A stretch of DNA of 6,769 bases from JACRCE01 sp038043305 (GTDB lineage: Bacteria > Desulfobacterota > GWC2-55-46). The notes under the pieces were generated by a model. It saw nothing but the letters and a program-made list of their open reading frames with translations, had not been told where the DNA came from and ran no database searches. The DNA is taken from assembly GCA_038043305.1 (NCBI GenBank), contig JBBTCG010000101.1:1-6769 (forward strand). Reading direction: 5' to 3'. A program made the position numbers and the translations under genes. Below, piece after piece: positions 1-6,536 of the stretch. Every line of letters begins with the position of its first letter. Position 1 is the first letter of the stretch.

Positions 1-37
1 ACATTTCGCTATGCTACGACATAATCGCAAAAACCTC

Positions 38-66
38 TTGCAGACTTTTTTTGATGATGATAGTAT
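38..66 (+). promoter_or_regulatory. Possible sigma-70-type promoter for tRNA-Phe
   Basis: A TTGCAG hexamer at 38-43 and a TAGTAT hexamer at 61-66 are 17 bases apart, the preferred sigma-70 spacing. The matches to consensus are partial (3 of 6 and 4 of 6). Transcription would begin near 73, giving a leader of about 55 nt ahead of the tRNA, which RNase processing would remove. The call rests on spacing and position. The rest of 1-127 shows no gene or other structure I can support, and a promoter left of the window is also possible. Confidence 0.4.
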
Positions 67-127
67 ACCCAGTGCGCCGGAAGGATTACACGCGCAAAGA
101 TGTACGCAAGTTTCTCATTATCCCCCT

Positions 128-203
<76 letters not shown>

Positions 204-211
204 GTAAAATC

Positions 212-250
212 AAGGGGTTTGGCGATTTTCGCCAAACCCCTTTTGTTTTT
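212..250 (+). terminator. Intrinsic terminator of the tRNA-Phe gene
   Basis: A perfect 14-bp stem (212-225 with 229-242, AAGGGGTTTGGCGA on the left arm) closes a three-base T loop and runs into the T-rich stretch 241-250 (TTTTGTTTTT). It starts eight bases after the tRNA CCA end. Read on the - strand, the same stem lies about 30 nt past the uxs stop and is followed by the weaker stretch TTGATTTTA, so it may also stop uxs transcription. That second role is an inference. Confidence 0.92.
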
Positions 251-273
251 ATAAATGCCTGCGCTTCATCCTG

Positions 274-1221
274 CTACACAGTCTTAACCCTCTTCGTCCT
301 TGCCTCGAAGTAAGCAATGGTCTTCTTCAGCCCTTCTTCAAGTTGTATCGTCGGGGTCCAGCCAAGCGTCTTTTTTGCAATCGAGATGTCGGGGCAGCGC
401 TGCGTCGGGTCGTCTTGCGGCAGCGGTTTATATGAGAGCTTTGAGCGGCTCTTGGTAAGTTTTATGACCATCTCGGCAAGCTCTAAGACCGTAAACTCGC
501 CCGGATTGCCAAGGTTCACCGGGCCTGTAAGTCCGTCGGCGTTCATCAGCCGTATCATGCCTTCAACAAGGTCGTCCACATAGCAAAAAGACCTTGTCTG
601 AGAGCCTTTTCCGTAGATGGTGATCTCTTGTCCGCAAAGCGATTGCATGATGAAGTTTGATACCACCCTGCCGTCGTTTTCCAGCATCCTCGGCCCGTAG
701 GTGTTGAATATCCTGACGACACGTATATCAACGTCGTTCTGATTGTGGTAGGCGAACATCAGAGTTTCGGCGCACCTCTTGCCCTCGTCATAACAGGCGC
801 GCGGCCCTATCGGATTGGCGTTGCCCCAGTAGTCCTCGGTTTGCGGATGCACCTTTGGGTCGCCGTAGACCTCGGACGTGGAGGCTTGCAAAATCCTCGC
901 CCTCACGCGCTTGGCAAGGCCGAGCATGTTCAGGCTGCCCATGATGTTGGTCTTGATTGTCTTTACGGGGTTGTACTGGTAGTGCACCGGAGAGGCCGGA
1001 CAAGCAAGGTTGTAAATCTGGTCTACTTCAAGCAGTATCGGCTCGGTAACGTCATGCCGCACAAGCTCAAAACAGCGGTTGTCAATGAGGTGCGCGATGT
1101 TCTCCCTTCGTCCCGTGAAAAAATTATCAAGGCAAATCACCTCGTTGCCGTCATCAAGGAGCCTCTCGCAAAGATGCGAACCTATAAAACCAGCCCCGCC
1201 GGTAACGAGCACACGTTTCAT
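274..1221 (-). CDS. uxs: UDP-glucuronate decarboxylase (UDP-xylose synthase)
   Basis: This 315-residue protein belongs to the extended short-chain dehydrogenase/reductase family and has the length usual for soluble bacterial UXS enzymes. The family oxidises C4 of UDP-glucuronate with bound NAD+, releases CO2, and reduces the intermediate to UDP-xylose for glycan synthesis in the cytoplasm. The NAD-binding motif GGAGFIGSH is at residues 8-16. The active-site block STSEVYG (114-120) supplies Thr115, Ser116 and Glu117, and YDEGK (144-148) is the YxxxK pair. Arg210 in SQTRSF matches the decarboxylase arginine known from the ArnA C-terminal domain. The Ser-Glu pair and this arginine favour decarboxylase over plain epimerase. 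There is no signal peptide or membrane segment. An AAGGAG ribosome site (1226-1231) lies four bases before the ATG. A compound repeat begins 12 bases upstream. No other sugar-nucleotide gene is in the window, so the glycan it serves is unknown. Confidence 0.94.
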   Translation of the reverse strand: MKRVLVTGGAGFIGSHLCERLLDDGNEVICLDNFFTGRRENIAHLIDNRCFELVRHDVTEPILLEVDQIYNLACPASPVHYQYNPVKTIKTNIMGSLNMLGLAKRVRARILQASTSEVYGDPKVHPQTEDYWGNANPIGPRACYDEGKRCAETLMFAYHNQNDVDIRVVRIFNTYGPRMLENDGRVVSNFIMQSLCGQEITIYGKGSQTRSFCYVDDLVEGMIRLMNADGLTGPVNLGNPGEFTVLELAEMVIKLTKSRSKLSYKPLPQDDPTQRCPDISIAKKTLGWTPTIQLEEGLKKTIAYFEARTKRVKTV

Positions 1222-1245
1222 AGCACTCCTTCCCTACCTTTTTTG

Positions 1246-1286
1246 AAAAAAAGCCTGCCCCCGAAGGTATCTATCGGAGGGTAGGC
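1246..1286 (-). terminator. Probable intrinsic terminator of the kor operon
   Basis: Read on the - strand, GCCTACCCTCCGA (1286-1274) pairs with TCGGGGGCAGGC (1264-1253) apart from one A-C mismatch, one bulged C and one G-U pair. The seven T (1252-1246) follow directly. It lies about 75 nt after the korC stop. The right arm and loop come from the inserted repeat module, so the terminator appears to be built from repeat DNA. The T tract ends about 24 bases before the uxs start, which leaves little room for a separate uxs promoter downstream of it. Confidence 0.6.
1252..1280 (-). repeat. 29-nt palindromic module, first copy
   Basis: On the - strand this runs from CCTCCGATAGATAC to the end block TTCGGGGGCAGGCT. 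It matches 6600-6628 on the + strand at 27 of 29 positions; the differences are T for C at position 3 and C for A at position 15. The module is itself a weak inverted repeat (CCTCCGA with TCGGGGG, one mismatch). Here it interrupts the large repeat between GGTAGG and the A tract, a point where the right-hand copy has no insertion. Confidence 0.8.
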
Positions 1287-1360
1287 CGAAAAACTTTAAT
1301 TGGGAATAAGCACCAAGGCTGACGAAAATTTATATTGCCCGTGCGGCAGAACTTTAGCGG

Positions 1361-1906
1361 TTACTTCAACGCCGCCGCCCTCTCAAAGCCAATGGCAAGC
1401 GCCTTCTTGTTGAGTTCAAGGAAGGCCGCCGGTACGCGGGAGAGCACCGACTTTTCAATCGCCTCCCTGCTGACTATGCCGGTAAGTTCGGTTATCATTC
1501 CAAGGGAGATGATGTTGGCGACGATGGTCTTCCCAAGCTCCTTCCTTGCCGTCTCTATGATGGGGAAGCTCAGGAGTCTGAAGTCGCCCTTGGGCGTTAT
1601 CTTGACCTCGTCCGCGTCAACGAGGAGTATGCCCCCGGCCTTCACGTCCTTATGGTACTTGGTGCACGCCTCCTGCGTCATGGCGAGCATACAGTCAATG
1701 GAGGTGGACTTTGGGTAGTCAATGGGCTGATCGCTGATTATGACCTCGGCCTTTGACGCCCCGCCGCGTGATTCAGGCCCGTAGGACTGGCTCTGCACCG
1801 CGTTCTTGTCCTCGTAGATTGACGCGGCCTCGGCCATGATGATGCCCGCAAGTATCATGCCCTGTCCGCCTGAACCGCTGAAACGTATCTCGTATCTTGC
1901 GCCCAT
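1361..1906 (-). CDS. korC: 2-oxoglutarate:ferredoxin oxidoreductase, gamma subunit
   Basis: This 181-residue protein is the gamma (catalytic domain III) subunit of a 2-oxoacid:ferredoxin oxidoreductase, with the length typical of separate KorC, PorG and VorC proteins. The family signature GSGGQGM (11-17) near the N-terminus and SYGPESRGG (41-49) are both present. In this family the subunit packs against the alpha and beta chains of the cytoplasmic complex. It is the last gene of the kor set: korB ends 39 bases upstream and a probable terminator lies downstream. The AAAGGAGG ribosome site (1916-1923) is very strong, nine bases before the ATG. The gamma subunit does not by itself fix the substrate. 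The 2-oxoglutarate assignment comes from the alpha subunit and the adjacent sucCD. A branched-chain 2-oxoacid enzyme (Vor) is the main alternative. Confidence 0.9.
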   Translation of the reverse strand: MGARYEIRFSGSGGQGMILAGIIMAEAASIYEDKNAVQSQSYGPESRGGASKAEVIISDQPIDYPKSTSIDCMLAMTQEACTKYHKDVKAGGILLVDADEVKITPKGDFRLLSFPIIETARKELGKTIVANIISLGMITELTGIVSREAIEKSVLSRVPAAFLELNKKALAIGFERAAALK

Positions 1907-1945
1907 CTGATGCGGCCTCCTTTGCCTTAACGGTAAAACGACAAC

Positions 1946-2809
1946 CTACTTTGCCTTCGCCTTCTCCATCACGAGGTTTTCATACTGCTCGCAGTACTCA
2001 GGTCTGTCCACCTTGTGCAGGATACCCCTCAGGAACTTGCCCTGAAGTTTTTCCGGTGGCAGTTTGTCGGCCTGTCTCACGTTGACCGTGCCGTCCTTTT
2101 CAACGACCTCCATCAGGTGCGTTGTGCTCTTGAACTTATTGGCCCTGCCGAAGTAGGTGGGGCAGGCGTCTATTACGTCAACGACGGACGTGCCCTTGTG
2201 CATGATAGCGTCATAGAGCGTCTTTTCAAGCTCAAGCGTATGATAGGCCGTGCCACGCGCCACAAAGCTCGCGCCAGAGGCCTTTGCCATCTCGCAGGCG
2301 TCAAAGGGCGGCTCAATGTTGCCGTACCGCGACGTGGTTGCAACGGTCTCAAGCGGCGATGTCGGCGAATACTGGCCGCCGGTCATGCCATAGGTGGCAT
2401 TGGTCATAACCACTATGGTCATGTCAATGTTCCTTCTGCAAGTATGTATGAAGTGGTTGCCGCCGATAGCGAGCGCGTCTCCGTCTCCGGTTACCACGAT
2501 GACCTTGAGCCTCGGGTTTGCGAACTTGACGCCCGTTGCGAAGGAGAGCGCCCTGCCGTGCAGGGTATGCATGGTGTTGAAGTCCACGTAGCCCGGGGTC
2601 CGGCTTGAGCAGCCTATGCCTGAGACCATGCAGATGTCGTCCTTTGAAAGCCCGGTCTTGTCAATGGCCCTGAGCATGGCCTTCAGGACTATGCCGTGGC
2701 CGCACCCCGGACACCAGATGTGCGGAAGTTTATTCGGCCTCAGGTACTTATTATAGTCGAAAGGTACGCTTACCTTTTCCTTCTTTTCAACAACCGCTGT
2801 GCCTGACAT
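1946..2809 (-). CDS. korB: 2-oxoglutarate:ferredoxin oxidoreductase, beta subunit (TPP-binding)
   Basis: The 287-residue beta subunit carries thiamine pyrophosphate and one [4Fe-4S] cluster. CPGCGHG (33-39), GIGCSSR (64-70) and DACPTYFG (214-221) place Cys33, Cys36, Cys67 and Cys216 as cluster ligands. The spacing agrees with the four cysteines known in structurally studied archaeal 2-oxoacid oxidoreductases. The TPP/Mg motif is GDGDALAIGGNHF (108-120) continuing to TNATYGMTGGQ (136-146). This subunit decarboxylates the 2-oxoacid and passes electrons to the cluster. An in-frame GTG at 2830 would add seven residues (MKCGGAN), but it has no ribosome site and those codons contain the strong GGAGGAG before the ATG at 2809, so the ATG is preferred. 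korA ends 30 bases upstream. The N-terminal 20 residues after the start are Lys/Glu-rich and look like a lineage-specific extension. Confidence 0.94.
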   Translation of the reverse strand: MSGTAVVEKKEKVSVPFDYNKYLRPNKLPHIWCPGCGHGIVLKAMLRAIDKTGLSKDDICMVSGIGCSSRTPGYVDFNTMHTLHGRALSFATGVKFANPRLKVIVVTGDGDALAIGGNHFIHTCRRNIDMTIVVMTNATYGMTGGQYSPTSPLETVATTSRYGNIEPPFDACEMAKASGASFVARGTAYHTLELEKTLYDAIMHKGTSVVDVIDACPTYFGRANKFKSTTHLMEVVEKDGTVNVRQADKLPPEKLQGKFLRGILHKVDRPEYCEQYENLVMEKAKAK

Positions 2810-2814
2810 ATTCG

Positions 2815-2821
2815 CTCCTCC
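2815..2821 (-). promoter_or_regulatory. Ribosome binding site that fixes the korB start
   Basis: GGAGGAG on the - strand lies five bases before the ATG at 2809-2807. It falls inside the codons that a longer reading from the GTG at 2830 would use. Its strength and spacing support the shorter protein. Confidence 0.85.
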
Positions 2822-2839
2822 GCATTTCACATGGAATTA

Positions 2840-3970
2840 TTATTTATGTTTCTTTATGGCTTCCAATATCTGAGCGGGAGTAATCGGCTCGCCGTCCACC
2901 CTGTGAATGCCCGTTACCAGCGCCTTCTTGCTGCAACGATCCACCTCATGCACCATCTGTCCAAGGTTCAACTCAGGCACGATTATGGCCTTGACCCTGT
3001 TGGCAAGCTCCTTTACGGCCTTGTCCGGGAACGGCCACATGGTCAGCGGCCTTAAAAGCCCGGCTTTTATTCCGGCGGCCCTCGCCTCGCGCACCGCGTA
3101 CCGCGCGGAGCGCGCCGTGGAGCCTATAGCTACAACCGCTATCTCGGCGTCATCAAGGTCGGTTGCCTCGTTTAACCATATCTCGTCCTTGTGATTTTCA
3201 ATCTTGTTCATTATCCGCTCGTTGTTTGCGCGGATTATATTCGAGTCGTTGGTCGGGAAACCGTCCTGCTTATGGTTGAGGCCCGTAACGTGAAACCTGT
3301 ACCCTGCCCCGAACGGCGCAAGCGGGGCGATCTCGTATCTGTCGTCATACGGGAAGTACTCCTCAGGCTTGCATGTAACCTTTGCCCTGTCAATGACCTC
3401 AAGCTCTCCGGGAAGCGGCAGCATGATAGGCTCCCTCATGTGGCCGACGATCTCATCATAGAGCACCATGACCGGCGTCCTGAACCGCTCGGCAAGGTTA
3501 AATGCCCTGACCGTCTCGGTGAGTATCTCCTGCACCGACTGCGGCACTAAAGAGATCGCCGGATGGTCCCCGTGCGCGCCCCACTTGGCGGCCATGAGGT
3601 CCGACTGGGACGGGCCTGTCGGGTAGCCGGTTGAAGGGCCGCCCCTCATGACGTTGATTATCACCAGCGGGACCTCGGTCAAACAGGCGTAGCCGATGCA
3701 CTCCTGCTTAAGGGACAGCCCTGGGCCTGACGTGGCGGTAAGGGACTTTAAGCCCGCAAGAGAGGCGCCTATGGCCGCGGCGATTGAGGCTATCTCGTCC
3801 TCCATCTGTATGAACTTGCCGCCTATCTTGGGAAGCCTTACTGACATGCCCTCGGCAATCTCGGTTGAAGGCGTTATCGGGTATCCGGCATAAAACCTGC
3901 ACCCGGCGTAAAGCGCGCCCTCTACGCACGCATCGTTTCCCTGAAGAAGTTTCTTTTGTCTCTCGGCCAT
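2840..3970 (-). CDS. korA: 2-oxoglutarate:ferredoxin oxidoreductase, alpha subunit
   Basis: This 376-residue alpha subunit holds the pyrimidine-binding TPP domain and a transketolase C-terminal-like domain. YPITPSTE (30-37) is the family signature in the substrate/CoA region, MEDEIA (56-61) holds the conserved acidic residues expected to activate TPP, and TSGPGLSL (80-87) and RGGPSTGYPTGPSQSD (109-124) are hallmark blocks. The C-terminal domain includes LLRPLTMWPFP (305-315) and VPELNLGQM (331-339). The length and the RPLTMWPFP block fit KorA; the gamma domain is not fused and is encoded separately as korC. With KorB, KorC and KorD it should form the cytoplasmic enzyme that interconverts 2-oxoglutarate plus CoA and succinyl-CoA plus CO2. 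AAGGGG (3977-3982) lies six bases before the ATG. The gap to korD is 44 bases. Substrate choice is inferred, with 2-oxoisovalerate the less likely option. Confidence 0.93.
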   Translation of the reverse strand: MAERQKKLLQGNDACVEGALYAGCRFYAGYPITPSTEIAEGMSVRLPKIGGKFIQMEDEIASIAAAIGASLAGLKSLTATSGPGLSLKQECIGYACLTEVPLVIINVMRGGPSTGYPTGPSQSDLMAAKWGAHGDHPAISLVPQSVQEILTETVRAFNLAERFRTPVMVLYDEIVGHMREPIMLPLPGELEVIDRAKVTCKPEEYFPYDDRYEIAPLAPFGAGYRFHVTGLNHKQDGFPTNDSNIIRANNERIMNKIENHKDEIWLNEATDLDDAEIAVVAIGSTARSARYAVREARAAGIKAGLLRPLTMWPFPDKAVKELANRVKAIIVPELNLGQMVHEVDRCSKKALVTGIHRVDGEPITPAQILEAIKKHK

Positions 3971-4014
3971 TTTTAACCCCTTGGATGACAGTATGTAATC
4001 TTAACCAACCGTCC

Positions 4015-4218
4015 TCAATCGAACACCTGTATCGCAAAGTCAGGACACCTTAGATCGCAAAGCTGGCACCTCGTGCACGCGGCAAGGTCCTTTATCGCGA
4101 CCGTTGACCCCTTCATCTCAAGCACGTTGGTCGGACAAAAATCAACGCAGATGCTGCAACCCTTGCAGAACTTCTCGTTTATGACTATCCTCGGCAGTTT
4201 CTTGGCGGCCTCGCCCAT
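4015..4218 (-). CDS. korD: 2-oxoglutarate:ferredoxin oxidoreductase, delta subunit (2x[4Fe-4S] ferredoxin)
   Basis: This small 67-residue protein is built around two classic CxxCxxCxxxCP clusters: CKGCSICVDFCP with Cys18, 21, 24 and 28, and CTRCQLCDLRCP with Cys48, 51, 54 and 58. This is the bacterial ferredoxin-type delta subunit that carries electrons between the beta-subunit cluster and external ferredoxin. An in-frame ATG at 4428 would give 137 residues. Its first 70 codons encode nothing recognisable, overlap the end of sucD and read through the promoter, so I start at the ATG at 4218, which has a GGGGAG site (4227-4232) eight bases upstream. It is the first gene of the kor operon, a usual order for korDABC. 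A free ferredoxin is possible, but tight linkage to korA makes the subunit role much more likely. Confidence 0.93.
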   Translation of the reverse strand: MGEAAKKLPRIVINEKFCKGCSICVDFCPTNVLEMKGSTVAIKDLAACTRCQLCDLRCPDFAIQVFD

Positions 4219-4278
4219 GTCGTACTCTCCCCATGTCCAATTAATACGCGCACAACAACAGGTCAAACACAGATTTAC

Positions 4279-4308
4279 TTTATAACACACGCTCAAGACT
4301 AACGTCAA
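4279..4308 (-). promoter_or_regulatory. Sigma-70-type promoter for korDABC
   Basis: On the - strand TTGACG (4308-4303) and TATAAA (4284-4279) are separated by 18 bases. Each hexamer matches the sigma-70 consensus at five of six positions. Transcription would begin near 4272 and leave a 5' leader of about 54 nt before korD. It lies in the 187-base gap after sucD, so the kor genes can be expressed apart from sucCD. I see no clear operator around it. Confidence 0.72.
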
Positions 4309-4336
4309 TGCTTCATAAGCCCGTAGTCTTGCCTGC

Positions 4337-4403
4337 GGTATAGCGTGATGCGTGAAATACCGTGAACCGTGTAAAAACGAATCTTTTACGGTCACGGACA
4401 CGG
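4337..4403. repeat. Degenerate CGTGA repeats with a hairpin, between sucD and korD
   Basis: On the + strand CGTGA recurs at 4344, 4351 and 4361, with CGTGT at 4368. The complementary TCACG is at 4392 and ACACG at 4398. The units fold into an interrupted hairpin: CCGTGA (4360-4365) with TCACGG (4392-4397), CCGT (4367-4370) with ACGG (4388-4391), and an inner A/T stem. GGTAT (4337-4341) and ATACC (4357-4361) form another short inverted repeat. Neither strand has a proper T tract after the stem, so it is at best a weak terminator for sucCD. It ends three bases before the sucD stop. It may protect the sucCD mRNA 3' end, act near the kor promoter, or be a dispersed intergenic repeat. Confidence 0.6.
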
Positions 4404-4405
4404 TC

Positions 4406-5281
4406 TTATGCCTTTTGGAGCGCCTCAAGCATGGTCTTGCCTATCTCTGCCGTGCTGTTGGTTACGCGAATCCCCGCGCTCCTCATGGCCTCCATCTTCT
4501 CCTCGGCGGTGCCCTTCCCGCCTGAGATGATGGCCCCGGCGTGCCCCATCCGCTTGCCCTTTGGCGCGGTGGCCCCGGCGATGTAGCCCACAACCGGCTT
4601 CTTGACGTTCTTCTTTATGAAGGCCGCGGCGTCCTCCTCGGCGCTGCCGCCTATCTCGCCAATCATCACGATGGCCGCGGTATCCGGGTCTTTCTGAAAT
4701 AGCTCCAGCACGTCAACGAAGTTGGTGCCGTTTACCGGGTCCCCGCCGATGCCGACGCAGGTGGACTGCCCAAGCCCAAGCCTCGTCAACTGATCAACGG
4801 CCTCGTAGGTAAGCGTGCCGCTGCGCGACACGACGCCTATGTTGCCTTTCTTGTGTATGTGTCCCGGCATGATGCCAATCTTACATTCGTCCGGGGTTAT
4901 GACCCCTGGGCAGTTAGGCCCAACAAGGCGCGAGGCCCTTCCATCCATGAACCTCTTGACCTTTACCATGTCCAAGACCGGTATGCCCTCGGTTATGCAG
5001 ATAACGAGCTTTATCCCGGCGTCAGCGGCCTCCATGATGGCGTCAGCGGCAAAAGCCGCCGGCACGTATATGACGGAGGCATCGGCCCCTGTAGCTTGTC
5101 TGGCCTCGTCAACCGTATTAAATACCGGTATGCCGTCCATCGATGAGCCGCCCTTGCCAGGGGTTACGCCCCCGGCCATCTTCGTGCCATAGGCAACCAT
5201 CTGGCGCGTATGAAAGGCGCCCTGCTCTCCGGTTATGCCCTGACAGATTACCTTGGTGTTTTTGTCTATGAGTATGCTCAT
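4406..5281 (-). CDS. sucD: Succinyl-CoA synthetase (ADP-forming), alpha subunit
   Basis: The 291-residue alpha subunit has the usual family length. The CoA-binding Rossmann domain opens with CQGITGEQGAFHT (13-25), followed by MAGGVTPGKGG (35-45). The ligase domain contains VGPNCPG (120-126), the nucleotide-facing loop SRSGTLTYE (152-160) and IGEIGGSAEE (207-216) with the conserved Glu209. The phosphohistidine is His247 in KGKRMGHAGAI. With SucC it interconverts succinyl-CoA plus ADP and phosphate with succinate plus CoA and ATP, through a phosphorylated His247. All key residues are present. It follows sucC by 50 bases with a GGAGG site (5291-5295) nine bases before the ATG, so the pair is almost certainly co-transcribed. 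Downstream, a hairpin-rich gap separates it from the kor genes whose product is its substrate. Confidence 0.97.
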   Translation of the reverse strand: MSILIDKNTKVICQGITGEQGAFHTRQMVAYGTKMAGGVTPGKGGSSMDGIPVFNTVDEARQATGADASVIYVPAAFAADAIMEAADAGIKLVICITEGIPVLDMVKVKRFMDGRASRLVGPNCPGVITPDECKIGIMPGHIHKKGNIGVVSRSGTLTYEAVDQLTRLGLGQSTCVGIGGDPVNGTNFVDVLELFQKDPDTAAIVMIGEIGGSAEEDAAAFIKKNVKKPVVGYIAGATAPKGKRMGHAGAIISGGKGTAEEKMEAMRSAGIRVTNSTAEIGKTMLEALQKA

Positions 5282-5331
5282 CCGGTTAGACCTCCAAGCC
5301 GCTTCCTCGGCGGGTTATATTCTATGAATTG

Positions 5332-6513
5332 CTACTTCGTGCCCTTTGCCGCCTTTACCGCCTTTTGAGCGGCCTCGTCCATCTTCTCGGCGGTGATGAT
5401 ATTAAGACCCGATGCGGCCAGCAGTTTTCTGCCCTGCTCCACGTTCGTGCCCTGAAGCCTCACGATGAGCGGGACCTTCAGGCCCACTTCTTTAGCTGCG
5501 GCCATGATGCCGTCCGCTATGATGTCGCAACGCATTATGCCGCCGAAGATATTGACGAGCACGGCCTTGACGTTGGGATCAGACATAAGGAGCTTGAACG
5601 CCGCCGTAACCTGCTCTTTGTTGGCCCCGCCGCCCACGTCAAGAAAGTTGGCCGGAGCGCCGCCTGCGAGCTTTATCATGTCCATCGTGGCCATTGCAAG
5701 CCCCGCGCCGTTGACCATGCAGCCGATGGAGCCGTCAAGCGTAACGTAGTTGAGTCCGTGCCTCGACGCCTCTATCTCCTTAGGGTCTTCCTCGTCCAGG
5801 TCCCTCATGCCTTCTATGTCCTTATGCCTGAACAGGGCGTTGTCGTCAAAGGCCATCTTCGCGTCAAGGGCGATAAGCTCATTGGTCTTCGTTACCACAA
5901 GCGGGTTTATCTCAAGCATGGCGCAGTCTGAATTTATAAAGGCGTTGTAAAGGCCGGTCATGAACTTTACGGCCTTGTTTACGAGCGACGAGTCCATCTT
6001 ATCAAGGCCGAGGCCAAATGCGAGTTTTCTGCACTGAAAGGGGATGAGTCCTGCCGCCGGGTCAACGTACTCCTTCAATATCTTTTCAGGGGTTTGAGCC
6101 GCTACCTCCTCTATCTCAACCCCTCCCTCGCTTGAGGCCATTATCGCCACACGCTGAGTGCCCCTGTCAACCACTATGCCAAGGTAGAGTTCCCGCGCAA
6201 TCTGGCAGCCCTCCTCCACGTACACCTTCTTTACTTCCTTGCCGGCCGGGCCGGTCTGGTGAGTTACGAGCACCTTGCCAAGGAGTTCGCCGGTAAAGAG
6301 AGCGACTTCCTCCCTGCTCCTTGCGAGCTTCACGCCTCCTGCCTTGCCCCTGCCGCCCGCGTGTATCTGCGCCTTTACGACGGCGACGCCCGCGCTCAAA
6401 AACTCCTTTGCCGCCTCCTCAGCCTCGTCCGGTGTAAAGGCGATCCTGCCCTTTGGCACGGCTACGCCGTATTTGCCGAGGATATGCTTTGCCTGATACT
6501 CATGGATGTTCAT
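5332..6513 (-). CDS. sucC: Succinyl-CoA synthetase (ADP-forming), beta subunit
   Basis: This 393-residue protein is close to the 388 residues of the E. coli enzyme and colinear with it. The N-terminal ATP-grasp domain starts MNIHEYQAKHIL and carries the nucleotide loop KAQIHAGGRGKAGGVK (47-62). Glu100-Glu101 lie in the nucleotide-contact region. Mg2+ is expected to bind Asn203 in EINPL (201-205) and Asp217 in LDAKMAFDD (216-224), which correspond to E. coli Asn199 and Asp213. The C-terminal ligase domain holds FGGIMRCDIIADGI (323-336) and RLQGTN (352-357). It binds nucleotide and, with SucD, completes the heteromeric cytoplasmic enzyme. A GGAGG site (6523-6527) lies nine bases before the ATG. 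It is the first gene of sucCD. I found no convincing promoter hexamers upstream, where a compound repeat occupies most of the gap, so the promoter may lie inside the repeat or further upstream. Confidence 0.97.
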   Translation of the reverse strand: MNIHEYQAKHILGKYGVAVPKGRIAFTPDEAEEAAKEFLSAGVAVVKAQIHAGGRGKAGGVKLARSREEVALFTGELLGKVLVTHQTGPAGKEVKKVYVEEGCQIARELYLGIVVDRGTQRVAIMASSEGGVEIEEVAAQTPEKILKEYVDPAAGLIPFQCRKLAFGLGLDKMDSSLVNKAVKFMTGLYNAFINSDCAMLEINPLVVTKTNELIALDAKMAFDDNALFRHKDIEGMRDLDEEDPKEIEASRHGLNYVTLDGSIGCMVNGAGLAMATMDMIKLAGGAPANFLDVGGGANKEQVTAAFKLLMSDPNVKAVLVNIFGGIMRCDIIADGIMAAAKEVGLKVPLIVRLQGTNVEQGRKLLAASGLNIITAEKMDEAAQKAVKAAKGTK

Positions 6514-6536
6514 GCCAAAAGACCTCCGTTATCGTA

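Larger units (their letters stand above)
1233..1340 (+). repeat. Compound intergenic repeat, left copy
   Basis: On the + strand this copy reads CCTACC, six T, G, seven A (1233-1252), then an inserted palindromic module, then GTAGGCCGAAAAACTTTAAT (1281-1300), TGGGAATAAGC (1301-1311), and a looser tail ending at ATATTGCCC (1332-1340). The same order recurs at 6537-6644 in the same orientation. The shared core after the module differs by one base (G at 1288 against A) across about 30 bases. CCTACC (1233-1238) is complementary to GGTAGG (1280-1285), so the module sits inside a larger potential hairpin. The repeat fills most of the 139-base gap between korC and uxs. It contains no plausible ORF and may be a dispersed, MITE-like or REP-like family. 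The copy number in the genome cannot be seen here. Confidence 0.85.

Noticed and set aside
1233..1340. A CRISPR array or riboswitch in the repeat regions
   Set aside because: There are only two distant copies with no regular spacer pattern, and I do not recognise any known riboswitch core.
2810..2830. A GTG start for korB seven codons upstream
   Set aside because: It has no ribosome site and includes the GGAGGAG that serves the ATG at 2809.
4219..4428. A 70-residue N-terminal extension of korD from an ATG at 4428
   Set aside because: It overlaps the sucD end, reads through the kor promoter and CGTGA repeats, and shows no domain; the ATG at 4218 has a good ribosome site and gives the normal ferredoxin length.
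5329..5931. A 200-codon + strand ORF opposite sucC, with similar long ones at 2015-2608 (opposite korB) and 745-1284 (opposite uxs)
   Set aside because: They lie antisense to highly conserved genes, have no family features, and are expected by-products of codon bias on the coding strand.
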